A stretch of DNA of 64,000 nucleotides, taken from the NCBI GenBank assembly GCA_963714995.1, contig CAVQQP010000017.1, positions 372,001-436,000 on the forward strand, in the 5' to 3' direction. Of this stretch, positions 34,386-45,969 are shown one piece after another. How positions within the stretch are numbered: position 1 is the first letter of the stretch; each line of letters opens with the position of its first letter. The notes beneath the pieces were generated by a model. That model saw nothing but the letters and a program-made list of their open reading frames with translations. It searched no databases and was not told the DNA's origin. Made by a program: the position numbers and the translations under genes. This DNA comes from Prado023 sp963714995 (GTDB lineage: Bacteria; Actinomycetota; Actinomycetes; S36-B12; CAIYMF01).

Positions 34386-34663
34386 AGCGACTCCTCTGCG
34401 GGCTCCTCAAGGGGCTCCACGGACAGCAGGTTCTCGTTGATCTCGCGCAGGGCGATCGACAGCGGCTTCTCCTGCGGGTGGGTCTCCACCAGCGGGCCGA
34501 CGTACTCCAGGAGGCCCTCGCCGAGCTGGGAGTAGTAGGCGTTGATCTGGCGAGCCCGCTTGGCGGCCTCGATGACCAGCGAGTACTTCGAGTGCGTCTT
34601 GCTCAGAAGCTCGTCGATGGGCGGGTGGGTGATGCCCTCGGGGCGGATGCTGGTGCCGGACAC
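34382..34663 (-). CDS. rpoZ: RNA polymerase omega subunit
   Basis: 93-aa subunit that helps assemble RNA polymerase by clamping the beta' subunit. Seen: PPIDELLSKTHSKYSLVIEAAKRARQINAYY, typical of actinobacterial RpoZ, and an acidic C-terminus EPLEEPAEESL. GTG 34663 has AGGAGGG upstream. Sixty-one nt separate it from gmk; gmk-rpoZ-coaBC is a widespread order. Confidence 0.97.
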   Translation of the reverse strand: MSGTSIRPEGITHPPIDELLSKTHSKYSLVIEAAKRARQINAYYSQLGEGLLEYVGPLVETHPQEKPLSIALREINENLLSVEPLEEPAEESL

Positions 34664-34724
34664 GGCGAACCCTCCTGTGGCGGGACTGGATCACGCCGGG
34701 CTGATCGCGCCGGGGGTGAACCTC

Positions 34725-35288
34725 TCAGGCCGGGCGGCCCGGATCTTCCAGGAAGTCTACCAACTCCCGGGCGGCACGGACCACATCGTCGTTGACGACC
34801 ACGGCATCGAACTCCTGCGCGGCGGCCATCTCCTGACGGGCCCGGGCCAATCGGCGGGTGATCGCAGCCTCGTCCTCGGTCGCCCGACCCCGCAGGCGGG
34901 CTTCGAGGTCGGCGAAGCTCGGCGGGACCAGGAACACCATGACCGCCTCGGGCATCGCGGCACGCACCTGTCGAGCACCCTCGAGCTCGATCTCCAGCAG
35001 CACGGACTCCCCCGCGGCCAGCCGCCGCTGCACCTCGGCACGCGGCGTGCCGTACCGGTTGCCCGCGAACTCAGCCCATTCGAGGAATCCGCCCTCGGCG
35101 ATGGTGCGGGCGAAGCGCTCGGCGCTCCAGAAGTGGTAGGCCACGCCGTCGACCTCCCCCACCCGCGGCTGGCGCGTCGTGGCCGAGACCGAGACCCACA
35201 GGTCGGGGCGCAGGCGGCGCAGCTCGGCGACGACGGTGCCCTTGCCCACCCCGCTGGGCCCGGTCAGCACCACGAGCCGCCCGGTCAT
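34725..35288 (-). CDS. gmk: guanylate kinase
   Basis: Phosphorylates GMP to GDP. 187 aa. Seen: P-loop VLTGPSGVGKGTVV, GMP-binding SVSATTRQPRVGEVDGVAYHFW, and GRATEDEAAITRRL. ATG 35288 overlaps the mihF stop (ATGA). Its purine function alongside the pyr genes places both nucleotide branches on one message. Confidence 0.98.
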   Translation of the reverse strand: MTGRLVVLTGPSGVGKGTVVAELRRLRPDLWVSVSATTRQPRVGEVDGVAYHFWSAERFARTIAEGGFLEWAEFAGNRYGTPRAEVQRRLAAGESVLLEIELEGARQVRAAMPEAVMVFLVPPSFADLEARLRGRATEDEAAITRRLARARQEMAAAQEFDAVVVNDDVVRAARELVDFLEDPGRPA

Positions 35289-35653
35289 CGGCCCGGGCTC
35301 CCGGGGGAGCGTGACTCGATGAGGTGGGTGATCTCCTCGACCTGTCGTGGCCCCAACCCACCCACGCGACGGTTGGCTGCGATGCCGATGGCGTCCATGA
35401 TGTCCGCGGCCCGGATCGGTCCGATCCCCCGGAAGCTGGACAGCAGGTCGACGACCTTCATCCGGGCCAGGATGCGGCCCCGCTCATCGCGGACCTGACC
35501 GTCACGCAGGACGTCGGAGACGTGGATGCTCCCGTCCGCCAGACCCGCGCGCACCTGGGCACGGACCTGTCGGGCTCGAACGCCCCGGGCGGCCGCCGCA
35601 GCGCGGGCCTCAGGGGTCAGCGGCGGCGGGGGCGGCCCCGTCGGGGCGCTCAT
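35285..35653 (-). CDS. mihF: actinobacterial integration host factor
   Basis: 122-aa nucleoid-associated protein of the mIHF/sIHF family, unrelated to proteobacterial IHF. Seen: ALADGS-type segment GLADGSIHVSDVLRD, then MKVVDLLSSFRGIGPIRAADIMDAIGIAANRRVGGLGPRQ, a helix-hairpin-helix-like DNA-binding region. An ~18-residue Pro/Ala-rich head precedes it. Start ATG 35653 overlaps the pyrF stop and the stop overlaps gmk, both ATGA. Position between pyrF and gmk matches Streptomyces and Mycobacterium. Confidence 0.95.
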   Translation of the reverse strand: MSAPTGPPPPPLTPEARAAAAARGVRARQVRAQVRAGLADGSIHVSDVLRDGQVRDERGRILARMKVVDLLSSFRGIGPIRAADIMDAIGIAANRRVGGLGPRQVEEITHLIESRSPGSPGR

Positions 35654-36393
35654 CGGGACACCGGCCACGGCCAGATGGACTCCGCGATCCTGCGCGCCGC
35701 CTCGGCCGGGTCGCCCGCCGCAGTGATCGGTCGGCCGATCACCAGGAGGTCGGCACCGTCGGCCAGGGCCTGCTGCGGGGTGGCCACCCGAGCCTGGTCG
35801 CCGATCGCGCTGCCCTCGCCGGAGGCCGGCCGCACCCCCGGCGTGATCAGGACGACGTCCTCGTCGGCCACCGCAGCGCGCACCGCGGCCACCTCCTGGG
35901 GCGAGCAGACGATGGCACGGGCTCCCGCCTGCACGGCCATGACCGCCATCCGCACGACCGCATCCTGGGCCGGTCCACGCAGGCCGATCATCTCGAGGTC
36001 GTCCTCGGTCAAGGAGGTCAGCACGGTCACGGCGGTGATGGCCGTGCCGGGCAGTGCCTCCGCGGCCGCGGAGATCATCGCTGGGCCTCCGGAGGCGTGC
36101 ACGGTCAGGTACTCGGGGGCCAGCCCTGCGACGCTGCGGGCTGCGCCCCGGACGGTGTTCGGGATGTCGTGCAGCTTGAGGTCCAGGAACACCCCGCAGG
36201 TGGGAGCCACCTCGTGGATCTGGTCGACGATCGACGCACCGTCCCGCAGGTAGGTCTCCAGGCCCACCTTCAGCACGGGCACGTGCGGGGCGAGCACCGC
36301 CGCCCATGCCAGGGCCGTGGCACGATCCGGGGCGTCGAGTGCCACGGCGATCGGGGCGCGCCCGACTCGCGCCGGTGAGTCGCCATCGGTCAT
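35650..36393 (-). CDS. pyrF: orotidine-5'-phosphate decarboxylase
   Basis: Last step of UMP synthesis: decarboxylates OMP. 247 aa, mycobacterial-type. Seen: IAVALDAPD, LKVGLETYL, and the catalytic DLKLHDIPNTV (the Lys and Asp charged network), then ITPGVRP and LVIGRPI in the phosphate site. ATG 36393 overlaps the pyrD stop (ATGA); the longer open frame upstream is pyrD antisense-free shadow and has no PyrF homology. Confidence 0.96.
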   Translation of the reverse strand: MTDGDSPARVGRAPIAVALDAPDRATALAWAAVLAPHVPVLKVGLETYLRDGASIVDQIHEVAPTCGVFLDLKLHDIPNTVRGAARSVAGLAPEYLTVHASGGPAMISAAAEALPGTAITAVTVLTSLTEDDLEMIGLRGPAQDAVVRMAVMAVQAGARAIVCSPQEVAAVRAAVADEDVVLITPGVRPASGEGSAIGDQARVATPQQALADGADLLVIGRPITAAGDPAEAARRIAESIWPWPVSR

Positions 36394-37407
36394 CCCAGGG
36401 CCTCCTGTTCTGCTGCCCTGCGGGCATCCATCGCGGCCACATGCCGGGCCTGCATCGTGTGGCCGAGTCCCACGGCGTCGGTCAGCCGGGCGAACCCGCG
36501 CGCCGCGAGGATGTCGTGCAGCTCCGCGGAGATCCGGGCCGGGGCGTGCGGGTCGTTGAACACGGCCGTCCCGACGGACACCGCACTGGCCCCGGCCAGC
36601 AGGAACTCGAAGGCGTCCTGGCCGGTGCGGATCCCGCCCATGCCCAGGATCGGCACCTTCGGAAAGGCGGCGTGCACCTGCCAGACCGCGCGCACCGCGA
36701 CCGGACGGATCGCCGGGCCGGACAGCCCCCCGGTCATCCCGCCGAGCATCGGGCGCATCGTGTCCGGGTCGATCACCATGCCGAGCAGGGTGTTGATCAG
36801 CGACAGGCCGTCGGCGCCGGCGTCGAGGACGGACTTGGCGATCGCGACGATGTCGGTGACGTCCGGGCTGAGCTTGGCCAGGACCGGGACATCGGGTGCG
36901 GTGTGCCGGCGCACGACCTGCACCACCGACCCGGCGGAGAACGGGTCGCAGGCGAACACCTGGCCCCGGGACTCGACGTTGGGGCACGAGATGTTGACCT
37001 CGAGTGCGGCGATCCCGGGCTCGTGGCGCAGCCTCTGGGCGAGCTTCTGGTACTCCTGCACCGATCCGCCGGCGATGGACACCACGGTGCGGATGCCGCG
37101 CTCGCGCAGCCAGCGCAGGTCCTTGGCGATGAACTCCTCGACCCCCGGGCCCTGCAGGCCGATCGAGTTCAGCATGCCCGACGGCGTCTCGGCCATGCGT
37201 GGGGTCGGGCGCCCGGAGCGGGGGTTGAGCATGATCGACTTGGTGACCACCGCACCGATCGCGGTGAGATCCAGGAACGGCGCCAGCTCACGGCCGGCCG
37301 CGGCGCACCCGGAGGCGGTCAGGACCGGGTCGGGCATCGGCGAAGGTGCCCAGGCGGGTGGACATGTCCACCCTGCCGGTGCGGGGGGCTTGGGTGATCG
37401 CCGCCAT
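36390..37407 (-). CDS. pyrD: dihydroorotate dehydrogenase class 1B, catalytic subunit (apparent 5' frameshift)
   Basis: Oxidises dihydroorotate with FMN, passing electrons to PyrK. Body from ATG 37337 (315 aa): PVLTASGCAAAGREL, VVTKSIMLNPRSGRPTPRM, VNISCPNVE with the catalytic Cys of class 1B, and GMGGIRTGQDAFEFLLAGA. The expected N-terminus (VDMSTRLGTFA) is present just upstream but in another frame. It begins at ATG 37407, which overlaps the pyrK stop (TGATG) like every other junction in this operon. From 37407 to 36390 is 1018 nt, one more than a multiple of three, so one extra base near 37338-37345 would explain it. Either a sequencing/assembly indel or translation from 37337. Confidence 0.9.
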
Positions 37408-38260
37408 CAGTGCCCCCCAGCCACGGGGGCGCCCAGCGTGTCGACGGGCACGGTGCCCACGTCGGCCCATCGCACGTCACTGCCCCTGAACACGGGGCCG
37501 TCGGTGCACGAGCGCACCATCCGGGTCACGCCGTCGGAGCCGCGGACGGGCAGCACGCAGGTCATGCAGACCCCGATCCCGCAGGCCATCGCCTCCTCGA
37601 CGGCGCACTGGCTGTGCGCCCCGGTCTCGGCGGCCACCGCGGCCACGGAGGCGAGCATCGCCATCGGACCACAGGCGTACACGACGTCGGCGCCGGACGC
37701 CCGGATGATCTCGGCCAGCGGGTCGGTGACCCGCCCGCGGATCCCCGCCGATCCGTCATCGGTGGTGACCGTGACCGACGCCGAGCTGCGCTTGGCCTCC
37801 AGCACGCCGAAGAGCCGGTCCTCGGTGGCCGCCCCGAGGACCATGTCCACGCGACAGCCCCTGGCCCGCAGCTGCTCGGAGAGCATGAACAGCGGTGCTG
37901 CCCCGTACCCGCCGGCGACCAGGACGCACGACACGGGCTCCTTGGGCAGGGTGAACGGCCGGCCCAACGGGCCGATGACGTCGAGCTTGTCGCCACGGCG
38001 ACGGTCCGCGAGCCAGCGGGTGCCCTTGCCGTGCGTCGCGAACACCACCTCGACGGTCCCGCCCGACGCGCCCCCGGGAGTGACCCGATGGATGGAGAAC
38101 GCACGGCGCAGCAGCATCCCGGACCCCTCGCCGCCGACGGCCAGGGCCACGAAGTGCCCCGGGCGCGTGGCCTCGGGGATCCCGGGGGCGAGCAGGGTGA
38201 GGTGGTGGTAGGCGCCGGTGCGACGCAGGCTGACGACCTCGGCAGTGACCTGGACCGACA

Positions 38261-38261
<1 letters not shown>
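37407..38261 (-). CDS. pyrK: dihydroorotate dehydrogenase electron-transfer subunit
   Basis: FAD/[2Fe-2S] partner of PyrD class 1B, passing electrons to NAD+. 284 aa. Seen: the FAD-binding RRAFSIHRV, pyridine-nucleotide domain CVLVAGGYGAAPLFML, and the iron-sulfur cysteines in MACGIGVCMTC plus RSCTDGPVF at the C-terminal side. Start overlaps carB by one base (TGATG). Its presence confirms that the adjacent PyrD is the 1B type, unlike the class 2 enzyme of mycobacteria. Confidence 0.96.
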
Positions 38262-41573
<3,312 letters not shown>

Positions 41574-41590
<17 letters not shown>

Positions 41591-41639
41591 GGCCATCCTC
41601 CCCGCAGGTGGGAACAGGCACGGCCGTGAGGATGGGCAT
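41574..41639 (-). CDS. putative 21-codon leader peptide overlapping carB
   Basis: A short frame opening at ATG 41639, 6 nt after the AAGGAG of the PyrR-type hairpin, and closing at TGA 41574-41576 inside carB. It encodes 21 residues beginning MPILTAVPVPTCGEDG. It runs through the carB ribosome site and start in a different frame. Ribosomes loaded at the hairpin-controlled site would translate this peptide and could then reinitiate at carB, so the PyrR switch would reach carB through coupling. The reading frame is real in sequence; its translation is inferred from the ribosome site only. Confidence 0.5.
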
Positions 41640-41640
41640 C

Positions 41641-41681
41641 GCCCACTCCTTCCCCGCCTCGCAGGACGGACTTAAAGGAGG
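41641..41681 (-). promoter_or_regulatory. PyrR-binding RNA hairpin upstream of carB
   Basis: On the minus strand the leader reads CCTCCTTT (41681-41674), then the core TCC-T-G-C-GAGG (41666-41657), then AAGGAG (41651-41646). The core fits the PyrR-binding consensus UCCNGNGAGG known from Bacillus pyr attenuators. CCG/CGG around the core forms the upper stem and CTCCTT/AAGGAG the outer stem, which would hide the ribosome site when PyrR-UMP binds. The element matches the one before pyrR at 38 of 42 aligned positions. This is the translational-repression layout described for Mycobacterium smegmatis pyrR. Confidence 0.85.
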
Positions 41682-41709
41682 CTTCCGATGGAGGCTTCAG
41701 TTGGCGCCG

Positions 41710-41715
41710 ATCATA
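41710..41715 (-). promoter_or_regulatory. -10 box of an internal promoter for carB
   Basis: TATGAT on the minus strand, 28 nt before the anti-Shine-Dalgarno of the PyrR hairpin. TAGGAT occupies the corresponding place 25 nt before the pyrR element. The -35 (TGGGAC at 17 nt spacing) is weak. It lies after the cellobiose phosphorylase stop. Confidence 0.55.
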
Positions 41716-41763
41716 GCGGGCGGGGTGGACGCGTCCCACGAGGACCGTGCCCCGCAGCGAGCC

Positions 41764-44265
41764 CTAGAGCGTCGCCTGCACCTCGACCACCGAGCCGGCC
41801 GGGGCGTAGGGCACGGTGTTCCCCTCGACCGGGTGGCCGTCGACCACCAGCCGCGCGCGGGCGCCGGGAGCCCCGGAGTTGGTGACGCGAATCCGGTAGG
41901 TGGCCCCGCGAATGACCCGGGTGACCTCCCAGCTGGGCACGTCGGGCCCGATCTGCGGGTCGATGACCAGGCCGTCGTAGGACGGCCGGACCCCGAGCAG
42001 GTACTGGGACACGGTCACGAAGTTCCAGGCAGCCGTCCCGGTGAGCCAGGAGTTCTTCGCCTCACCGTGGCGGGGCGCCTGCTTGCCGGCGATCATCTGG
42101 GCGTACACGTAGGGCTCGAGCCGATGGATCTCGGAGATGTCCTCGCGGTAGGCCGGGGTGATCCGCCGGTAGTAGTCGAAGGCGCGCTCGCCGCGGCCGA
42201 CCATCGTCTCGGCGATGATCACCCACGGGTTGTTGTGGCAGAAGATCCCGCCGTTCTCCTTGTAGCCCGGCGGGTAGGTGGAGACCTCGCCGAGCTCGAT
42301 CCGGTAGCTGGTGTACGCCGGGTACTGCAGGACCAGGCCGTGGTCGGTGCCGAGCAGCTCGGACACCGAGTCCAGGGCCCGCACCGCGATGCTGCGGGCG
42401 TGGTCCGGGTCGGTCGGGTCGGTGGCGGTCAGGCCGATGCCACCCATGATGGCCATCCCCTGCGGCTCGATCCAGATCTTGCCCTCGTCGTGGGAGTCCG
42501 TGCCGACCGGTTGGCCGTAGAAGTCATACGCCCGCAGGAACCACTCGCCGTCCCAGCCGTGGGCCAGCACGGCCGCGCGCATGTCCTCGACGGCCGCACG
42601 GGCACGCGCGGCCACCTCGGTCAGGCCCCGGCGCTCGGCGATCTCGGCGTACTCCGGGCCGATCGCCGCGAACATCGCGGCGATGAACACCGACTCCGCC
42701 GTGCCACCGGCCTGGTTCTCGGTCGTCTGGAAGGACTCGCCGGGCTCGGTGGAGAAGCAGTTGAGGTTCAGGCAGTCGTTCCAGTCCGCGCGGCCGATCA
42801 GCGGCAGGCCGTGCGGGCCGCGGTTGGCCAGCGTGAACTCGAACGAGCGGGTGAGGTGCTCGAACAGCGGGGCGGCCTGGGCCGGGTCGTTGTCGAAGGG
42901 CACCGGCTCGTCGAGGATCGACCAGTCGCCGGTCTCCTTGAGGTACCCGGCCACACCGAGGATCAGCCAGAGCGGGTCGTCGTTGAAGCCCGACCCGACG
43001 TCGTTGTTCCCGCGCTTGGTCAGTGGCTGGTACTGGTGGTACGCCGAGCCGTCGGGGAACTGGGTGGCGGCGATGTCGAGGATCCGCTCGCGGGCCCGGT
43101 CGGGGACGAGGTGCACGAACCCGAGCAGGTCCTGGTTCGAGTCGCGGAAGCCCATCCCCCGGCCGATCCCGGTCTCGAAGTACGAGGCGGACCGCGACAT
43201 GTTGAACGTGACCATGCACTGGTACTGGTTCCAGATGTTGACCATCCGGTCGAGCTTCTCGTCGGTCGACCGCACCGTGTAGGTGGTCAGCAGCCGGTCC
43301 CAGTGCTCGGTCAGCGCAGCGAACTCGGCCAGGGTCTGGTCCTCGGTGGCGAACGCGGCGAGCAGCTCGTGCGCCCGGGACTTCTCGACCACCTGGCCCT
43401 CGAGGACGCCGGCAGCCGCATCGGCGGGCGCCCACTTGGCCTCCCGCGGGTTCTCGATGTAGCCCAGGACGAACGTGAAGCTGCGGGACTCCCCCGGCGC
43501 CAGGTCGACGGCCAGGTGGTGCGACCCGATCGGGTACCAGCCGGAGGCCACCGAGTTCGCTGCCTGCCCGGCCCGCGGGACGGCGGCCTCGCCGAGCGAG
43601 TTCCAGGCCCCCACGAAGGTGTCACGGTCGGTGTCGAAGCCCGCCGCGCGGGTGTTCACCCCGTACACCGCGTAGTGGTCACGGCGCTCCCGGTACTCGG
43701 TGCGGTGGTAGATCGCCGACCCGTGCGGCCCGTCGAGCTCGACCTCCACCTCGGCCAGCGACAGGTTGCGCTGGTAGTTGGTCTGGTCGTCGTGGGCGTT
43801 CCACAGGGCGAACTCCAGGAACGAGAACAGCCCGACGGACTTGGCGACGTCGGTGTCGTTGGTCAGCGTCACCTGCTGGACCTCGGCGTTGCGCCCGAGG
43901 GGGACGAAGTACAGCACCGAGGCCGTCAGGCCCCCGCGCGACCCGGTGATCCGCGTGTAGCCCATGCCGTGGCGGGCCTCGAAGGAGTCCAGCTCGGCCT
44001 TGACCGGCATCCACGACGGGGTCCACACGTCGCCGCCGTCATTGAGGTAGAAGTACCGGCCGCCGGCGTCGTTGGGGATGTTGTTGTAGCGGTAGCGCGT
44101 GAGCCGGCGCATCCGCGCGTCGCGGTAGAAGGTGTAGCCGCCCGCCGTATGGGACACCAGGGAGAAGAACTCCTCGGAGCCCAGGTAGTTGATCCACGGG
44201 TAGGGGGTGCGAGGGGTCGTGATGACGTACTCACGGGCCTCGTCGTCGAAGTGCCCGTAGCGCAT
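41764..44265 (-). CDS. cellobiose phosphorylase (GH94) inserted between carA and carB
   Basis: Phosphorolyses cellobiose to glucose and alpha-glucose 1-phosphate in the cytoplasm. 833 aa. Resemblance to Cellulomonas cellobiose phosphorylase runs the whole length: MRYGHFDDEAREYVITTPRT, PYPWINYLGSEEFFSLVSHT, ETGIGRGMGFRDSNQDLLGF, GFNDDPLWL, and RADWNDCLNLNCFSTEPGES, which holds the catalytic Asp (residues 494/497). Its ATG is one base after the carA stop, with GGAGG 8 nt away, so it is translated from the pyr message. No transporter or cellulase gene is nearby. Finding this sugar enzyme inside a pyrimidine operon is unusual. Confidence 0.95.
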   Translation of the reverse strand: MRYGHFDDEAREYVITTPRTPYPWINYLGSEEFFSLVSHTAGGYTFYRDARMRRLTRYRYNNIPNDAGGRYFYLNDGGDVWTPSWMPVKAELDSFEARHGMGYTRITGSRGGLTASVLYFVPLGRNAEVQQVTLTNDTDVAKSVGLFSFLEFALWNAHDDQTNYQRNLSLAEVEVELDGPHGSAIYHRTEYRERRDHYAVYGVNTRAAGFDTDRDTFVGAWNSLGEAAVPRAGQAANSVASGWYPIGSHHLAVDLAPGESRSFTFVLGYIENPREAKWAPADAAAGVLEGQVVEKSRAHELLAAFATEDQTLAEFAALTEHWDRLLTTYTVRSTDEKLDRMVNIWNQYQCMVTFNMSRSASYFETGIGRGMGFRDSNQDLLGFVHLVPDRARERILDIAATQFPDGSAYHQYQPLTKRGNNDVGSGFNDDPLWLILGVAGYLKETGDWSILDEPVPFDNDPAQAAPLFEHLTRSFEFTLANRGPHGLPLIGRADWNDCLNLNCFSTEPGESFQTTENQAGGTAESVFIAAMFAAIGPEYAEIAERRGLTEVAARARAAVEDMRAAVLAHGWDGEWFLRAYDFYGQPVGTDSHDEGKIWIEPQGMAIMGGIGLTATDPTDPDHARSIAVRALDSVSELLGTDHGLVLQYPAYTSYRIELGEVSTYPPGYKENGGIFCHNNPWVIIAETMVGRGERAFDYYRRITPAYREDISEIHRLEPYVYAQMIAGKQAPRHGEAKNSWLTGTAAWNFVTVSQYLLGVRPSYDGLVIDPQIGPDVPSWEVTRVIRGATYRIRVTNSGAPGARARLVVDGHPVEGNTVPYAPAGSVVEVQATL

Positions 44266-44266
44266 G

Positions 44267-45421
44267 TCATGCCTCCATGAGGTCGGCGAAGCGGTCGAAG
44301 AGGTAGGCCGAGTCGTGCGGTCCGGCGGCTGCCTCCGGGTGGTACTGCACCGAGAATGCTGGCACGTCCAGGCAGCGGAGTCCTTCGACGACGTCGTCGT
44401 TGAGGCAGACGTGGCTGACCTCGACCCGGCCGAACTCGGTGTCGGAGACGCGGTCCAGCGGCGCGTCGACGGCGAAGCCGTGGTTGTGGGCCGTGATCTC
44501 GACGCGACCGGTCGCGCGGTCGGACACCGGCTGGTTGATCCCCCGGTGCCCGTAGCCGAGCTTGTACGTGCCGAAGCCGAGGGCCCGGCCGAGGATCTGG
44601 TTCCCGAAGCAGATGCCGAACACCGGGATCCGTGCGGTCAGCAGCGCGCGCACCTGGGCCACCGCGTGGTCGGCGGTCGCCGGGTCGCCGGGGCCGTTGG
44701 AGAAGAACACCCCGACGGGTCCCTCGATCCCGCGCGCTCGCGCGACCAGGTCCTCCGGCGAGACCCCTGCCGGCAGGACGTGCACGCGCATCCCCCGCTC
44801 GGCCATCCGGACCGGGGTCATGGTCTTGATGCCGAGGTCGACGGCCAGGACCGTGGCGACCTGGTCCCCGACCGCCTCGATGACGTACTCCTCGGCGGTG
44901 GTCACCTCGGCGGTGAGGTCGGCTCCGGCCATCGGCGGGCTGGCGAGCACGGCGGCATGCATGGCCGCGAACCCCTGCTCGGCGGCCTCCCCGGAGAAGA
45001 TCCCGGCGCGCATCGCCCCCCGCTCGCGCAGGTGCCGGGTCAGCGCCCGGGTGTCGACACCGCTGATCCCGACCACGCCGTACCGCGCGAGCTCCTCATC
45101 CAGGGAGCGGGTGGAGCGCCAGTTGGACGCCCGCCGGGCGGGGTCGCGCACGACGTAGCCCGCCACCCAGATGCGCCCGGACTCGGGGTCCTCGTCGTTG
45201 ACCCCGGTGTTGCCGATGTGCGGGGCGGTCATCACGACCACCTGACGGTGGTAGGACGGGTCGGTCAGCGTCTCCTGGTAGCCGGACATGCCGGTGGAGA
45301 AGACCGCCTCCCCGACCGTCGTGCCGATCGCCCCGTAGGCCTGGCCGGTGAAGGTCCGGCCATCCTCGAGCACGAGGACGGCCGCGGCGGGGGTCGCCCC
45401 GGGGGCAGTGCTGTGGGTCAT
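44267..45421 (-). CDS. carA: carbamoyl-phosphate synthase small subunit (glutaminase)
   Basis: Hydrolyses glutamine and channels ammonia to CarB. 384 aa. Seen: the N-terminal CarA domain (VLEDGRTFTGQAYG, GEAVFSTGMSGYQETLTDPSY) and the class I glutamine amidotransferase triad, with Cys271 in GICFGNQ and His/Glu in VQYHPEA. ATG 45421 overlaps the stop of the upstream membrane-protein gene (ATGA). The stop lies one base before the cellobiose phosphorylase start rather than next to carB. Confidence 0.97.
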   Translation of the reverse strand: MTHSTAPGATPAAAVLVLEDGRTFTGQAYGAIGTTVGEAVFSTGMSGYQETLTDPSYHRQVVVMTAPHIGNTGVNDEDPESGRIWVAGYVVRDPARRASNWRSTRSLDEELARYGVVGISGVDTRALTRHLRERGAMRAGIFSGEAAEQGFAAMHAAVLASPPMAGADLTAEVTTAEEYVIEAVGDQVATVLAVDLGIKTMTPVRMAERGMRVHVLPAGVSPEDLVARARGIEGPVGVFFSNGPGDPATADHAVAQVRALLTARIPVFGICFGNQILGRALGFGTYKLGYGHRGINQPVSDRATGRVEITAHNHGFAVDAPLDRVSDTEFGRVEVSHVCLNDDVVEGLRCLDVPAFSVQYHPEAAAGPHDSAYLFDRFADLMEA

Positions 45422-45969
45422 CGGGAGCCTCCGGCGTTGGGGATCATCGAGGACAGGGTGCTGGCCGTGGCGACGTGCTCGGCGGGATCGTCGGCGCGGA
45501 ACCCGGTATCGAACTCGCGGTCGCCGAGCTTCCAGGTGATCAGGATCAGCCCGCCGAGCTCGAAGGCCTTCTGCGCCTGGCCCGAGCCGAGCCGGATGTC
45601 GCGCAGCGACTCCTTCGGGATCCACAGCGGCGGTTCGCCGACGCGGTCCAGGAGCACCCCCTCGGAGCGGACGTAGAGGTCCGCGCGCCCACGGTTGCCC
45701 AGCCCGTGCACGACGACGCGGTCCAGCAGGTCCCCCGCGGTGGTCGTGGCGACGTACTGCCCGGCGACTGCCCGACCGGACGACGCCCCAGCCGGCGGAC
45801 CGGCCGGTGCGGGGATGTCGGACTGCCGTTCGGCCCGCGCGCGCCAGCCACGGCGCATCCCCCAGACCCCCAGCCCGATCACGGCGAGCACCACCAGGGT
45901 CAGGGCGAGCCGGGGCCCCCAGGAGGTGACCGGGGCCGACTCCGCGGCCAGGTGCGCAGCGGCGATCAC
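45418..45969 (-). CDS. membrane-anchored protein of the pyrC-carA junction
   Basis: 183-aa protein with one N-terminal transmembrane helix (RLALTLVVLAVIGLGVWGM, ~20-38), a basic flank, a Pro/Ala-rich linker and a C-terminal globular domain (AGDLLDRVVVHGLGNRGRADLYV, PPLWIPKESLRDIRLGSGQAQK, ILITWKLGDREFDTGFRAD) that looks PH-like. Actinobacterial pyr operons commonly hold such a gene here. Function unknown. The GTG start overlaps pyrC (GTGA) and the stop overlaps carA (ATGA). Confidence 0.8.
   Translation of the reverse strand: MIAAAHLAAESAPVTSWGPRLALTLVVLAVIGLGVWGMRRGWRARAERQSDIPAPAGPPAGASSGRAVAGQYVATTTAGDLLDRVVVHGLGNRGRADLYVRSEGVLLDRVGEPPLWIPKESLRDIRLGSGQAQKAFELGGLILITWKLGDREFDTGFRADDPAEHVATASTLSSMIPNAGGSR

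Noticed and set aside
37330..37350. Programmed ribosomal frameshift in pyrD
   Set aside because: No slippery heptamer or downstream pseudoknot is apparent; an indel or alternative start is simpler.
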